This document shows, one piece after another, positions 6,346 through 15,823 of a stretch of DNA of 64,000 nucleotides. How positions within the stretch are numbered: the first letter of the stretch is position 1; each line of letters starts with the position of its first letter. The position numbers and the translations under genes were made by a program. The notes under the pieces were generated by a model, which saw nothing but the letters and a program-made list of their open reading frames with translations, was not told the origin of the DNA and did not search any database. The stretch spans positions 1 to 64,000 of the forward strand of contig CAKQHB010000001.1 in NCBI GenBank assembly GCA_934234215.1, given 5' to 3'. This DNA is from an uncultured Cuneatibacter sp. (GTDB taxonomy: Bacteria; Bacillota; Clostridia; Lachnospirales; Lachnospiraceae).

Positions 6346-8499
6346 TTAGGAATTGATTCCGCGCATCGTCAGCTGAATCCGTTTTTTCTGCAGATCCACA
6401 CTCATGACCTTCACTTCCACAACGTCTCCAACACTGACTGCTTCCAGCGGATGCTTGATGAAACGATCGCAGATCTGAGAAATGTGTACCAGTCCATCCT
6501 GATGCACACCGATGTCTACAAATGCACCAAAGTCAATGACATTGCGCACGGTTCCTTTCAGGATCATGCCCTCTTTCAGATCTTCCATCGAAAGCACATC
6601 ACTGCGCAGGATCGGCGCAGGCATATCCTCACGGGGATCGCGGGAGGGCTTCTCTAACTCGCTCAAAATGTCTTCCAATGTCATCACACCGATGCCCAGC
6701 TCGTTTGCCAGACGCTCTTTGTCCGAAACCTTCTTGCGGATCGTGCGAATGCCGCCTGCTGCCACATCCGCTTCCGTAAATCCGGTCTTTTCGAGAATCT
6801 GCTTTGCAGCCCCATAGCTCTCCGGATGTACCGCCGTGCTGTCCAGAGCGTTCTTGCCGCCGTGGATGCGCAGGAAACCAGCACTCTGCTCATATGCCTT
6901 CGGACCGAGCTTTGCAACCTTCAAGAGCTGATTGCGGCTCGTAAATCTGCCGTTCTCCTCGCGGTATGCTACGATGTTCTTTGCGACCACTTTGCTGATG
7001 CCGGAAACATAGGATAACAGCGGCGCAGATGCTGTGTTCAGATCCACACCGACTCTGTTTACACAGTCTTCCACAACGCCATTTAATGCCTCTCCGAGAC
7101 GCTTCTGGTTCATATCATGCTGATACTGACCGACACCGATGGATTTCGGATCGATCTTTACCAGCTCTGCCAGCGGGTCCTGCACGCGGCGCGCAATGGA
7201 AACGGCGCTTCGCTGTCCCACATCAAACTGCGGAAACTCCTCTGTCGCCAGCTTGCTGGCGGAATAGACCGAAGCTCCTGCCTCATTCGTGATGACATAG
7301 CGGGTACTCAGATGAAACTCCCTCAGCATGTCCGCAATAATCTGCTCGGACTCTCTCGATGCAGTGCCATTGCCGACGCTGATCAGTGTAATATGATACT
7401 GGTCAATCAGTTTCTTGACGGTTGCTTTCGCTTCCCGCACTTTATTCTGCGGCGCAGTGGGGTAGATCACAACTGTATCCAGCACCTTGCCGGTCTCGTC
7501 TACAACTGCCAGCTTACAGCCGGTACGGAATGCCGGGTCCCAACCGAGAACGACCTGGCCGGCGATGGGCGGCTGCATCAGAAGCTGTGTCAGATTCTTG
7601 CCAAAGACATTCAGAGAAGTATCTTCTGCCGCCTCGGTCAGCTGGCTGCGGATCTCACGCTCAATCGCCGGGGCAATGAGACGGGCATAGCTGTCTGCTG
7701 CCACTTCCTGCAGCACCGGCGTTGTCTCCAGATTCTGACGCACGATCATCTGCTTCTCTAAATACCGCAGGATCTGCTCTTCCGGAGCCTGCACCTTGAC
7801 TGTCAATACCTTCTCTTTTTCGCCGCGGTTCAGCGCCAGAATGCGGTGTCCTGCCACCTTGCGGATCGGCTCCTCGTAATGATAATAATTTTCGTAAACG
7901 GTCTTTGCTTCCTCGTCTTTTGCTTCGGATGTCAGCATGCCCTCACGGAATGTGATCTCACGGATATAGCGGCGGTACTCCGCCTCATCGGCAATGCGCT
8001 CCGCCAGAATGTCTTTTGCGCCCTGCAGAGCAGTCTCTGCATCCGGCACTTCTTTTTCAACGTCTACATATGCCTCTGCTTCGTCCATAAGCGGTGTCTT
8101 CGTCTGCTGCAGCCAGATGACATTTGCCAGAGGCTCCAGTCCACGCTCCTTCGCGATCATCGCTCTCGTGCGGCGTTTCGGACGGTAGGGCCGGTACAGG
8201 TCTTCCAATGCAACCTGCGTCATAACACCCTCGATCTGCCTGCGCAGCTCCGGCGTCAATGCTCCCTGCTCCTCGATCGTAGAAAGCACCGTTGCTTTCT
8301 TCTCCTCCAGATTTTGCAGATACGTCAGACGCTCATCCAGATTTCGCAGGATCTCATCGTTCAATCCTCCGTGTGCCTCTTTGCGGTATCGTGCAATAAA
8401 CGGGATCGTATTTCCCTCTTCCAGAAGCTTCATAACGGCTTCCACCTGATTCTTGCGGATGCCAAGTTCTTCTGCAATTACTTTTGCAATATCCAACAT
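6346..8499 (-). CDS. tex: Tex family RNA-binding protein (S1 domain transcription accessory factor)
   Basis: A 717-aa cytosolic nucleic-acid-binding protein of the Tex/YqgF-HhH-S1 family, implicated in RNA metabolism and stress tolerance in other bacteria. The order seen is an N-terminal helical region (FIARYRKEAHGGLNDE near residue 40), a YqgF-like domain (VLGWDPAFRTGCKLAVVD), a helix-hairpin-helix part (SYVSGISKVVAKNIVAYREENG), and a C-terminal S1 domain (LKGTVRNVIDFGAFVDIG...LVHIS). The start has AAGGAG upstream; 33 codons further upstream in frame are atypical and lack a site. No cotranscribed neighbour is obvious. Confidence 0.94.
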   Translation of the reverse strand: MLDIAKVIAEELGIRKNQVEAVMKLLEEGNTIPFIARYRKEAHGGLNDEILRNLDERLTYLQNLEEKKATVLSTIEEQGALTPELRRQIEGVMTQVALEDLYRPYRPKRRTRAMIAKERGLEPLANVIWLQQTKTPLMDEAEAYVDVEKEVPDAETALQGAKDILAERIADEAEYRRYIREITFREGMLTSEAKDEEAKTVYENYYHYEEPIRKVAGHRILALNRGEKEKVLTVKVQAPEEQILRYLEKQMIVRQNLETTPVLQEVAADSYARLIAPAIEREIRSQLTEAAEDTSLNVFGKNLTQLLMQPPIAGQVVLGWDPAFRTGCKLAVVDETGKVLDTVVIYPTAPQNKVREAKATVKKLIDQYHITLISVGNGTASRESEQIIADMLREFHLSTRYVITNEAGASVYSASKLATEEFPQFDVGQRSAVSIARRVQDPLAELVKIDPKSIGVGQYQHDMNQKRLGEALNGVVEDCVNRVGVDLNTASAPLLSYVSGISKVVAKNIVAYREENGRFTSRNQLLKVAKLGPKAYEQSAGFLRIHGGKNALDSTAVHPESYGAAKQILEKTGFTEADVAAGGIRTIRKKVSDKERLANELGIGVMTLEDILSELEKPSRDPREDMPAPILRSDVLSMEDLKEGMILKGTVRNVIDFGAFVDIGVHQDGLVHISQICDRFIKHPLEAVSVGDVVEVKVMSVDLQKKRIQLTMRGINS

Positions 8500-8579
8500 A
8501 TACTCTTTCTCCTTCCACACAACAGTATACCGTCTCCGGTATCTTTCGTAAAGCCGATGCACCATTTTCCGCTCCGCGC

Positions 8580-8608
8580 TTGCAGTTTTTTTCGACACAT
8601 GCTACACT
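8580..8608 (+). promoter_or_regulatory. Promoter of the small membrane protein gene at 8658
   Basis: TTGCAG (8580-8585) and TACACT (8603-8608) are 17 bp apart, about 40 bp before the ribosome binding site. It diverges from tex, whose start is 81 bp away. Confidence 0.55.
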
Positions 8609-8657
8609 AAATGCAACGTAATTTTCCATCAAGCAAATTACCCACAGGAGGTTTTCT

Positions 8658-8987
8658 TTGAATAATAATCTGGTTAAAATATCTTTCACTCTGGGCATCG
8701 CCGGTTTTATTGCCATGCTGGCGGGATGCTGCTGCAGTACCCCGGTGCTGATCCTCGCTGTCGTCCTGGACATCGCGGCAATCACAGTTGCTCTGATCTC
8801 CAGACAGCAGACAGGCAATCAGCTCGCAAAGGACGCACGCACAGCGATCATCCTCGGATCCATCAGTCTCGTCCTGTCTTTCGGACTGGCGATGATGTTC
8901 TCCTCGATCATGAGCAACACAGAACTGCTCCAACAGGTTGAGGACTACTACAAGCAGTTAGGCTACGACATCGATCTCACGCCGTGA
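8658..8987 (+). CDS. Small two-helix membrane protein, DUF4190-like, function unknown
   Basis: A 109-aa protein starting at TTG, which I accept because AGGAGG lies six bases upstream and no ATG fits. It has two hydrophobic segments, residues 8-46 (with a Cys cluster GCCCSTP) and 64-83, separated by a charged loop, and ends with a short polar tail. The layout resembles small DUF4190-type membrane proteins, but I cannot assign a function. It converges on the DUF2752 gene with a 19-bp gap. Confidence 0.72.
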   Translation: MNNNLVKISFTLGIAGFIAMLAGCCCSTPVLILAVVLDIAAITVALISRQQTGNQLAKDARTAIILGSISLVLSFGLAMMFSSIMSNTELLQQVEDYYKQLGYDIDLTP

Positions 8988-9006
8988 TACATCATTCCGA
9001 ATCTTT

Positions 9007-9447
9007 TCATGGGATCAGCTCGATTCCATAGAGCAGGCAGACATTCTTGCCGATCCAACCCACAAAAAACAAAATCAATGCGACCCACACATACCAAAGG
9101 CGAAACCGGATTCCATGGATTCGCCTTTTTGTGATCCGTTCCAATGCCTGCGTTCCCATAAAGACAACATACAATCCCAGCACCCAGGGCACCATCGGAT
9201 AATAATAAAAGCTTTTTAAGAAATGTCCGTGTAAGAAATACCACGTTGCCCGTGTGCCTCCGCAGCCGGGACAATACCAGCCGAGGATCGTTCGCAGCAG
9301 ACAGGGACGCGCCCATTTTTCCAGTGGAATCCATCCGTTAGAAACAAAAAGAGCTATGATAGCTGCAAGTCCCGCCGCAGCGAGACCCGCATACCACCAG
9401 AACTCTTCTGTACTCCATTCTGTGATGGGGCGTCTTTTCGAACCCAT
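9007..9447 (-). CDS. DUF2752 family membrane protein
   Basis: A 146-aa membrane protein with the DUF2752 hallmark CPGCGGTRATWYFLHG at residues 59-74 and hydrophobic helices near residues 18-38, 82-98 and 118-138. The function of the family is unknown. The start codon overlaps the lysC stop by one base (TAATG), so it is translationally coupled as the last gene of the secA-prfB-hom-lysC run, though nothing in it points to amino-acid metabolism. Confidence 0.85.
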   Translation of the reverse strand: MGSKRRPITEWSTEEFWWYAGLAAAGLAAIIALFVSNGWIPLEKWARPCLLRTILGWYCPGCGGTRATWYFLHGHFLKSFYYYPMVPWVLGLYVVFMGTQALERITKRRIHGIRFRLWYVWVALILFFVGWIGKNVCLLYGIELIP

Positions 9448-9926
9448 TATAAATTTTCCAAGCCGAATGCGTCATGAACAGAGCGCATTGCCCGGTCTGT
9501 GTCTGCCTCGTCGATCAGAACTGTGATTCGGATCTCGGAAGTAGAGATCATCTTGATGTTCACACCTGCGCTGAACAGTGCCTCAAACATCTTTGCAGCA
9601 ACACCCGGATTGGATGTCATACCTGCGCCCACGATGGACAGCTTTGTGACATGATCCTCGTACTCTACTTCTCTGGCAGTAAATGTCTCTTTGTTTTCAT
9701 TCAGAATGCGCAGAGTCTCCTCCAGATCCTCTTTTGCGATGGTGAATGCAATATCCTTTGTGCCTTCTCTGCCGACAGACTGTAAAATAATATCTACGTT
9801 AATATTATGTTTTGCAAGGTAATGGAACAGAGTAAATGCAATACCCGGCTCATCCTTCACACCAAGCACAGATACCTTTACCGTATTTCTGTCTGCGGCA
9901 ACTCCGCTCACAAGCAATTTTTCCAT
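9447..9926 (-). CDS. Probable internal translation product of lysC: aspartokinase beta subunit
   Basis: Codon 245 of lysC is ATG (9924-9926), preceded by AAAGGAG with 9-nt spacing, a stronger site than that of lysC itself. Translation from here would give a 159-aa protein (MEKLLVSGVAADRN...) made of the two ACT domains. Bacillus subtilis aspartokinase II makes a beta subunit of about this size from an in-frame internal start, forming an alpha2beta2 enzyme. Use of the start here is inferred. Confidence 0.6.
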   Translation of the reverse strand: MEKLLVSGVAADRNTVKVSVLGVKDEPGIAFTLFHYLAKHNINVDIILQSVGREGTKDIAFTIAKEDLEETLRILNENKETFTAREVEYEDHVTKLSIVGAGMTSNPGVAAKMFEALFSAGVNIKMISTSEIRITVLIDEADTDRAMRSVHDAFGLENL

Positions 9927-10658
9927 TTTTGTTTTCTCCTTTACAACCGTTCCCGGTGCATTGTTCAGACTGGATCTGACCACCAGCTGTACATGATATT
10001 TTTTTGCCATCTCAACCGAACGGTTGTGCAGTACCTTTGCTCCGAGAGACGCAAACTCCAGCATCTCATCATAGCTGACCTCCGACATCTTGCGGGCGTT
10101 CGGAACAATGCGGGGGTCCGCCGTGTATACGCCCTCAACGTCTGTATAAATCTCGCAGGAATCCGCATGCAGCGCAGCTGCCAATGCTACCGCTGTCGTA
10201 TCCGAACCGCCTCTTCCTAACGTCGTGATATCTCCATAGCGGTCAATTCCCTGAAAACCGGTGATGACAACGATCCGGTTTCCATCCAGCTCATTCTGGA
10301 TACGGTCTGTATCAATGCTGCGGAAACGGGCATTTCCATGGCGAGAAGTCGTGTGCATCACGATCTGCCATGCATTCAGAGAAACAGCGCTTGCTCCCAT
10401 AGAATCCAGAACCATCGCAAACAAAGCGACCGATACCTGCTCTCCCGTGGACAACAGCATATCCAGCTCCCGCTTGGACGGATGATCATTCATCTCTGCT
10501 GCTTTCGCGATCAGGTGGTCTGTCGTCTTTCCCATCGCCGACAGCACAACAACGACCTGGTTTCCTTTCTTCCAGTCTTCGATACATCGCTCCGCAACAC
10601 GAACCATGCAGTCCCGGTCTGCCACCGAGCTGCCTCCAAATTTCTTTACAATCAGCAT
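9447..10658 (-). CDS. lysC: Aspartate kinase (LysC type, two ACT domains)
   Basis: Phosphorylates aspartate in the first step toward lysine, threonine and methionine. A 403-aa protein: residues 1-235 are the amino-acid kinase domain (VKKFGGSSVAD at 4-14, LSTGEQVS, TTLGRGGSDTTAVALAAAL), and residues 260-400 hold two ACT domains (DEPGIAFTLFHYLAKHNINV and NPGVAAKMFEALFSAGVNI) for feedback inhibition. ATG follows GGGGAAAG. It is 43 bp downstream of hom, forming a homoserine-pathway pair behind secA and prfB. I see no lysine riboswitch. An internal start at 9926 could give a separate regulatory subunit. Which end-product inhibits it cannot be read from sequence. Confidence 0.93.
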   Translation of the reverse strand: MLIVKKFGGSSVADRDCMVRVAERCIEDWKKGNQVVVVLSAMGKTTDHLIAKAAEMNDHPSKRELDMLLSTGEQVSVALFAMVLDSMGASAVSLNAWQIVMHTTSRHGNARFRSIDTDRIQNELDGNRIVVITGFQGIDRYGDITTLGRGGSDTTAVALAAALHADSCEIYTDVEGVYTADPRIVPNARKMSEVSYDEMLEFASLGAKVLHNRSVEMAKKYHVQLVVRSSLNNAPGTVVKEKTKMEKLLVSGVAADRNTVKVSVLGVKDEPGIAFTLFHYLAKHNINVDIILQSVGREGTKDIAFTIAKEDLEETLRILNENKETFTAREVEYEDHVTKLSIVGAGMTSNPGVAAKMFEALFSAGVNIKMISTSEIRITVLIDEADTDRAMRSVHDAFGLENL

Positions 10659-10701
10659 GCTCTTCTTTCCCCTACCTGATTATTTATATGACTCTCCTCA
10701 C

Positions 10702-11910
10702 TTACTGGATCCGACAGCTTCCCAACACACCGGACAGCTTCTCCAGTGCAGAATAGAGGGTACCTTCTTTCATCTCTTCTGTCAGAATGGCAAACTCGCT
10801 TGCCCGCACATCTTCTACGATATTGCGGATTGCGATCTCCTCCAGTTCATCCTTGCGGGTCATGTAATTGCCGGACAGACGCACATAAAATCTTCTGGAA
10901 GATTCCTTCCAGTCTTTTACCTGTGCCTTCTCACCGCTCCAGCCAGTTAACACAGTGCGTTCCAGATTCCTAGCTGCTTCCACAACGTCCGCGACAACTG
11001 CGCTTGCGGTAGGAAGCTTTCCTGCGCCTGCGCCATAGAACATCAGAGGTCCGCTCATCGCGCCCTCTACCAGAACTGCGTTTGTAACGCCGTTCACACT
11101 TGCCAGCGGATGATCCGCTGCGATCATAACAGGAGAAACATTGATCTCCAGACCATCCTCCGTCATCTGACCGGATGCAAGCAGCTTGATGGAGCGACCC
11201 AATGCCTTTGCATACTCCATGTCTGCCTCTGTGATCTTTGTAATACCTTCGGTATGAACATCCTCATAAGAAACCGGCTGACCATATGCCATTGAGCACA
11301 GAATCGCAATCTTACGGCATGCATCCCATCCTTCTACGTCTGCTTCCGGATGACGCTCCGCATAGCCAAGCTCCTGCGCTTCTTTCAGGACGCTGTCAAA
11401 GCTGCGTCCCTCTTTGCTCATGTTTGTCAGCATGAAGTTCGTTGTGCCGTTCAGAATGCCGCTGATGCGCTTGATGCGCTCTGCTGTTATGCAGACATTC
11501 AGCGGACGGATGATCGGAATCGCACCACCGACACTCGCCTCAAATAAGAAGTTTACCTGATGCTCTGCTGCAATCTGCAGCAGCTCTGTGCCGTGTGCTG
11601 CAACCAGCTCTTTGTTCGAAGTTGCAACATGCTTTCCAGCCTCCAGCGCTGCCTTGACAAAAGCATATGCAGGCTTTGTTCCGCCCATCGTCTCCACCAC
11701 GATCTGTACTTCCGGATCATTCAGGATCACCTGCACGTCGTGTACGACCTTTTCACCGAGGGGATCCTCCGGAAAATCCCGCAGATCCAGAATGTACTTG
11801 AGTGCTACTTCTTCGCCTGCCTTTTCCGCGATGATATCACGGTTTTCTGTCAAAACCTGCGCTACGCCGGAACCAATATTTCCATACCCCAGTATTGCTG
11901 TCTGTATCAT
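10702..11910 (-). CDS. hom: Homoserine dehydrogenase
   Basis: Reduces aspartate semialdehyde to homoserine with NAD(P)H, committing carbon to threonine and methionine. A 402-aa protein: a Rossmann domain with LGYGNIGSGVAQVL at the N-terminus, VETMGGTKPA, the catalytic region ISGILNGTTNFML and EADVEGWDACRKIAILC, and a C-terminal ACT domain from about residue 330 (FYVRLSGNYM). ATG follows AAGGAG. It lies between prfB and lysC. Confidence 0.95.
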   Translation of the reverse strand: MIQTAILGYGNIGSGVAQVLTENRDIIAEKAGEEVALKYILDLRDFPEDPLGEKVVHDVQVILNDPEVQIVVETMGGTKPAYAFVKAALEAGKHVATSNKELVAAHGTELLQIAAEHQVNFLFEASVGGAIPIIRPLNVCITAERIKRISGILNGTTNFMLTNMSKEGRSFDSVLKEAQELGYAERHPEADVEGWDACRKIAILCSMAYGQPVSYEDVHTEGITKITEADMEYAKALGRSIKLLASGQMTEDGLEINVSPVMIAADHPLASVNGVTNAVLVEGAMSGPLMFYGAGAGKLPTASAVVADVVEAARNLERTVLTGWSGEKAQVKDWKESSRRFYVRLSGNYMTRKDELEEIAIRNIVEDVRASEFAILTEEMKEGTLYSALEKLSGVLGSCRIQ

Positions 11911-11961
11911 CCTTCTGTTTCTCCTTATCCGTCTGTTTTTCTCCTCTTATCGGTGTTTCGA

Positions 11962-13098
11962 TTATTCGTCTGCGCCGCTGTTTCTCGCGGGACATCCTGC
12001 GCTCACCCATTTCAGATATGCGCTGATAAACGGATCCAAATTGCCATCCAGAACCGCCTGTGCATTACCGGACTCCTCACCGGTACGATGATCCTTTACC
12101 ATCGTGTAAGGCTGCAGAACATAAGAGCGGATCTGGCTTCCCCAACCAATCTCCTTGATTTCACCACGGATGCCTGCCTCTTTCTCGGCATTCTCCTGCT
12201 GCTTTAACATGTACAGCTTTGCTTTCAGCATCTGCATCGCCTTGTCTTTGTTCTGGAACTGAGAGCGCTCATTCTGACACTGTACTACGATACCAGTGGG
12301 CAAATGGGTGATACGGATTGCGGAAGAAGTCTTGTTGACATGCTGTCCGCCGGCACCACTGGAACGGTAAGTATCAATACGCAGATCGTCGTCGTTGATC
12401 TCAACATCCAGATCTTCCTCAATATCCGGCATAACATCGCAGGATACGAAAGAAGTCTGACGCTTGCCTGCTGCGTTGAACGGAGAAATACGTACCAGAC
12501 GATGAACGCCGCGCTCGGACTTTAACAGACCGAAAGCGTTCTCTCCATTGATCTGAATCGTAACAGACTTGATACCAGCTTCATCGCCGTCCAGATAATC
12601 CAGAACTTCTACACCGAATCCCTTGCTCTCTGCCCAACGGGTATACATACGATATAAAATGCTTGCCCAGTCACAGGACTCGGTACCGCCTGCACCGGCA
12701 TTCAGACGCAGGATCGCATTGTTCGAGTCGTACTCGCCAGATAACAGGGTCTGTACACGCATCTTATCAATCGTCGTCGTAAAATGCTCCAATGTCTCTT
12801 CGATCTCCGGAAGAACAGAAGCGTCGTTCTCCTCGTAGCCCATGCTCAGAAGGATCTCGATCTCTTCTTTCATGGTCTCTAACTCCTGATAGCTCTTCAC
12901 GGTGTCCTGCAGATTTTTCAACTCGCGGCTGATCTTCTGGGACTTGTCGGGATCCAACCAGAAATCCGGCGCTTCCATGTAGCGCTCCAGCTCGGCGATC
13001 CGCTCTTTCTTTGCTGTCAGCTGCAGGGAATCCCGCAGCTCCTTCAGAGGTTCCTCGTAGGTAGACAGCGTATACTTAAACTGATCTAATTCTACCAT
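11962..13098 (-). CDS. prfB: Peptide chain release factor 2
   Basis: Terminates translation at UGA and UAA. The 378-aa protein has the RF2 tripeptide SPF in VRISPFNAAGKRQTS and the catalytic loop SSGAGGQHVNKTSSAIR. The reading frame is continuous: the place of the usual programmed +1 frameshift, after LRDSL and before AKKERI, reads CTG CAG CTG with no in-frame UGA, so this gene lacks that autoregulation. The C-terminus (KWVSAGCPARNSGADE) is slightly extended. It starts 20 bp after secA with AAAGGA as site. Confidence 0.95.
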   Translation of the reverse strand: MVELDQFKYTLSTYEEPLKELRDSLQLTAKKERIAELERYMEAPDFWLDPDKSQKISRELKNLQDTVKSYQELETMKEEIEILLSMGYEENDASVLPEIEETLEHFTTTIDKMRVQTLLSGEYDSNNAILRLNAGAGGTESCDWASILYRMYTRWAESKGFGVEVLDYLDGDEAGIKSVTIQINGENAFGLLKSERGVHRLVRISPFNAAGKRQTSFVSCDVMPDIEEDLDVEINDDDLRIDTYRSSGAGGQHVNKTSSAIRITHLPTGIVVQCQNERSQFQNKDKAMQMLKAKLYMLKQQENAEKEAGIRGEIKEIGWGSQIRSYVLQPYTMVKDHRTGEESGNAQAVLDGNLDPFISAYLKWVSAGCPARNSGADE

Positions 13099-13118
13099 CG
13101 TCGTTGTCCTTTCTTATC

Positions 13119-15686
13119 TTATACCAGATTGCGACCGTGGCACTGCTTATACTTCTTGCCGCTGCCACAGGGACACGGATCATTCGGATAAATCTTTGCA
13201 GCATCACGGCGCTTCGGAGCCTTTGCAACGCTGTCATCCTTGTTTGTTCCGGTTACCTTTGCGACTTCCTCACGCTCTGCCTTCTGCTCGATTCTTGCAT
13301 GATACAGCAGGCGAACGGTGTCTTCCTTTACAGATGCGGTCATGTCGTCAAACATATCGTAACTGTTCATCTTATATTCTACCAGAGGATCACGCTGACC
13401 ATATGCCTGCAGACCTGCGCCCTGACGCAGCTGCTCCATATCGTCGATGTGTGCCATCCACTTGCGGTCAATGACCTTCAACAGAACAACACGCTCCAGC
13501 TCACGGATCTGCTCCGGCTCTGCAAACTCTGCTTCTTTTGCTTCGTATAGCTTAACCGCCTGCTCTTTCAGCTGATGCTTGAGCTGATCGCGGTTCTTAC
13601 CGGAAGCAAACTCCGGTGTTACCGGCTGAAGCGGAATAATCGGAAGCAGAACGCTGTTCAGCTCTGCCAGATTCCAACTGCTGCTGTCGTGATTCTCACC
13701 AATGCACATATCTACGACATTTTCCACAATGTCAGTTACCATCTTCATGATGAACTCGCGCATGTTCTCACCATCCAGAACACGACGACGCTCCTCGTAG
13801 ATGATCTCTCTCTGCTCATTCATGACTTCGTCATACTCTAACAGATTCTTACGAATACCGAAGTTGTTGCCCTCGATCTTCTTCTGCGCCTTCTCGATGG
13901 CGCTGCTCAGCATCTTATGCTGCAGCTGCTCACCTTCCGGAACACCCAGTGCATTGAATGCGGCAATCATCTTCTCGGAACCGAACAGACGCATCAGATC
14001 GTCCTCCAGAGAAATGAAGAACTGAGACTCACCGGGATCGCCCTGACGTCCGGCACGACCACGCAGCTGATTGTCGATACGTCTGGACTCATGACGCTCT
14101 GTACCGATGATCTTTAAGCCGCCTGCTGCTCTCGCTGCCTCATCCAGCTTAATATCGGTACCACGACCTGCCATGTTCGTTGCGATGGTAACAGCACCAT
14201 GCTGTCCGGCATCGGCAACGATCTGTGCCTCTAACTCATGGAACTTTGCATTCAGGACGTTGTGCTTGATGCCCTCTCTCATGAGCATCTTACTCAGCTC
14301 CTCGGAAGCCTCGATGGTGATCGTACCAACCAGAACCGGCTGTCCCTTTGCATGAGCTGCCTTGACTTCCTCAACAACGGCTCTGAGCTTTTCTTTCTTG
14401 GTTTTATAAACAGCATCCTGTTTATCAATACGGGCAACCGGACGGTTTGTCGGAATCTCAACAACGTCCATGCCGTAGATCTCACGGAACTCCTTCTCCT
14501 CGGTCATCGCAGTACCGGTCATACCGGACTTCTTTGCATACTTATTAAAGAAGTTCTGGAAAGTGATGGTTGCCAGAGTCTTACTCTCGCGCTTGACCTG
14601 TACATGCTCCTTTGCCTCAATTGCCTGATGCAGACCGTCGGAATAACGTCTGCCGGGCATGATACGTCCGGTGAACTCATCAACGATCAATACCTGGTCG
14701 TCCTTTACGACATAATCCTTATCGCGGAACATCAGGTAGTTGGCACGCAGCGCCAGGTTGATATTATGCTGAATCTCCAGATTCTCAGAGTCCGCCAGGT
14801 TCTCAATGTGGAAGAACTGCTCCACCTTTCTGACACCTTCCTCAGTGAGGTTGACCTGCTTATCTTTTTCGTTGACAACGAAGTCTCCGGTCTCCTCGAA
14901 CTCCTCTCCCATGATGGCATCCATCTTGGAGAACTCTTTCGCTTCACCTCTCTTTAACTGTCTTGCAAGGATGTCGCAGATCTCATACAGCTTCGTAGAC
15001 TTTCCGCTCTGTCCGGAAATGATCAGAGGGGTACGCGCTTCATCGATCAAAACCGAGTCAACCTCATCGATGATAACGTAATTTAACTTTCTCTGAACAA
15101 GCTGCTCTTTGTAGATAACCATGTTGTCACGCAGATAGTCGAAGCCATCCTCGTTATTCGTGACGTAAGTAATATCACAGTTATAAGCAGCCCGGCGCTC
15201 ATCCTTCTCCATGCTGTTCAGGACACATCCACATGTCAGACCTAAGAAGCGATGTACCTGTCCCATCCAATCCGAGTCACGCTTTGCCAGATAATCGTTT
15301 ACTGTAACAATATGAACGCCCTCGCCAGTCAGTGCATTCAGATATGCCGGAAGTGTGGAAACCAGTGTCTTACCTTCACCGGTACGCATTTCTGCGATAC
15401 GACCCATGTGAAGAATGATACCACCCATGATCTGTACCGGGAACGGCTCCATATTCAGGACACGGCGTGCTGCCTCGCGTACTGTCGCGAATGCCTCCGG
15501 AAGCAGATCATCCAGAGTCTCACCCTCCTGATAGCGTTTCTTATACTCGTCGGTCTTTGCACGCAGCTCTTCGTCGCTGAGCGCTACCATCTCATCTCTC
15601 ATGCCGAGGATCCGGTCTACGGTAGGCTGGATCAGTTTAATTTCTCTGGAACTGTAGGTTCCAAAAAGTTTCTCAACGAGCTTCAT
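13119..15686 (-). CDS. secA: Protein translocase ATPase SecA
   Basis: Motor ATPase of the Sec pathway, 855 aa. Walker A is MRTGEGKTLVS at residues 100-110, the DEAD-like box is VIIDEVDSVLIDEARTPL, motif V/VI contains TNMAGRGTDIKL and QLRGRAGRQGDPG, and the C-terminus is a zinc-binding SEC-C tail (CPCGSGKKYKQCH). ATG follows AGGAGATTAACAT. A promoter lies at 15731-15759. It leads an unusual run secA-prfB-hom-lysC-DUF2752; secA-prfB is common in Firmicutes, the amino-acid genes behind it less so. Confidence 0.97.
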   Translation of the reverse strand: MKLVEKLFGTYSSREIKLIQPTVDRILGMRDEMVALSDEELRAKTDEYKKRYQEGETLDDLLPEAFATVREAARRVLNMEPFPVQIMGGIILHMGRIAEMRTGEGKTLVSTLPAYLNALTGEGVHIVTVNDYLAKRDSDWMGQVHRFLGLTCGCVLNSMEKDERRAAYNCDITYVTNNEDGFDYLRDNMVIYKEQLVQRKLNYVIIDEVDSVLIDEARTPLIISGQSGKSTKLYEICDILARQLKRGEAKEFSKMDAIMGEEFEETGDFVVNEKDKQVNLTEEGVRKVEQFFHIENLADSENLEIQHNINLALRANYLMFRDKDYVVKDDQVLIVDEFTGRIMPGRRYSDGLHQAIEAKEHVQVKRESKTLATITFQNFFNKYAKKSGMTGTAMTEEKEFREIYGMDVVEIPTNRPVARIDKQDAVYKTKKEKLRAVVEEVKAAHAKGQPVLVGTITIEASEELSKMLMREGIKHNVLNAKFHELEAQIVADAGQHGAVTIATNMAGRGTDIKLDEAARAAGGLKIIGTERHESRRIDNQLRGRAGRQGDPGESQFFISLEDDLMRLFGSEKMIAAFNALGVPEGEQLQHKMLSSAIEKAQKKIEGNNFGIRKNLLEYDEVMNEQREIIYEERRRVLDGENMREFIMKMVTDIVENVVDMCIGENHDSSSWNLAELNSVLLPIIPLQPVTPEFASGKNRDQLKHQLKEQAVKLYEAKEAEFAEPEQIRELERVVLLKVIDRKWMAHIDDMEQLRQGAGLQAYGQRDPLVEYKMNSYDMFDDMTASVKEDTVRLLYHARIEQKAEREEVAKVTGTNKDDSVAKAPKRRDAAKIYPNDPCPCGSGKKYKQCHGRNLV

Positions 15687-15730
15687 ATGTTAATCTCCTA
15701 TTCTGTCCAAAAGACAATAATCCGTGTATC

Positions 15731-15759
15731 ATTTTAGCACCCTTCGCCTGTTTCTTCAA
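15731..15759 (-). promoter_or_regulatory. secA promoter
   Basis: TTGAAG (15754-15759) and TAAAAT (15731-15736) are 17 bp apart on the minus strand, 45 bp before the secA start. The nearest DnaA-box-like sequence of the cluster at 15824-15964 is about 65 bp upstream. Confidence 0.6.
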
Positions 15760-15823
15760 CCTTTTTCCCGACTGGAATCACAAATTCCCGTTCTATTTTT
15801 CCGGAATCAGTCTGTTTTTCCAG

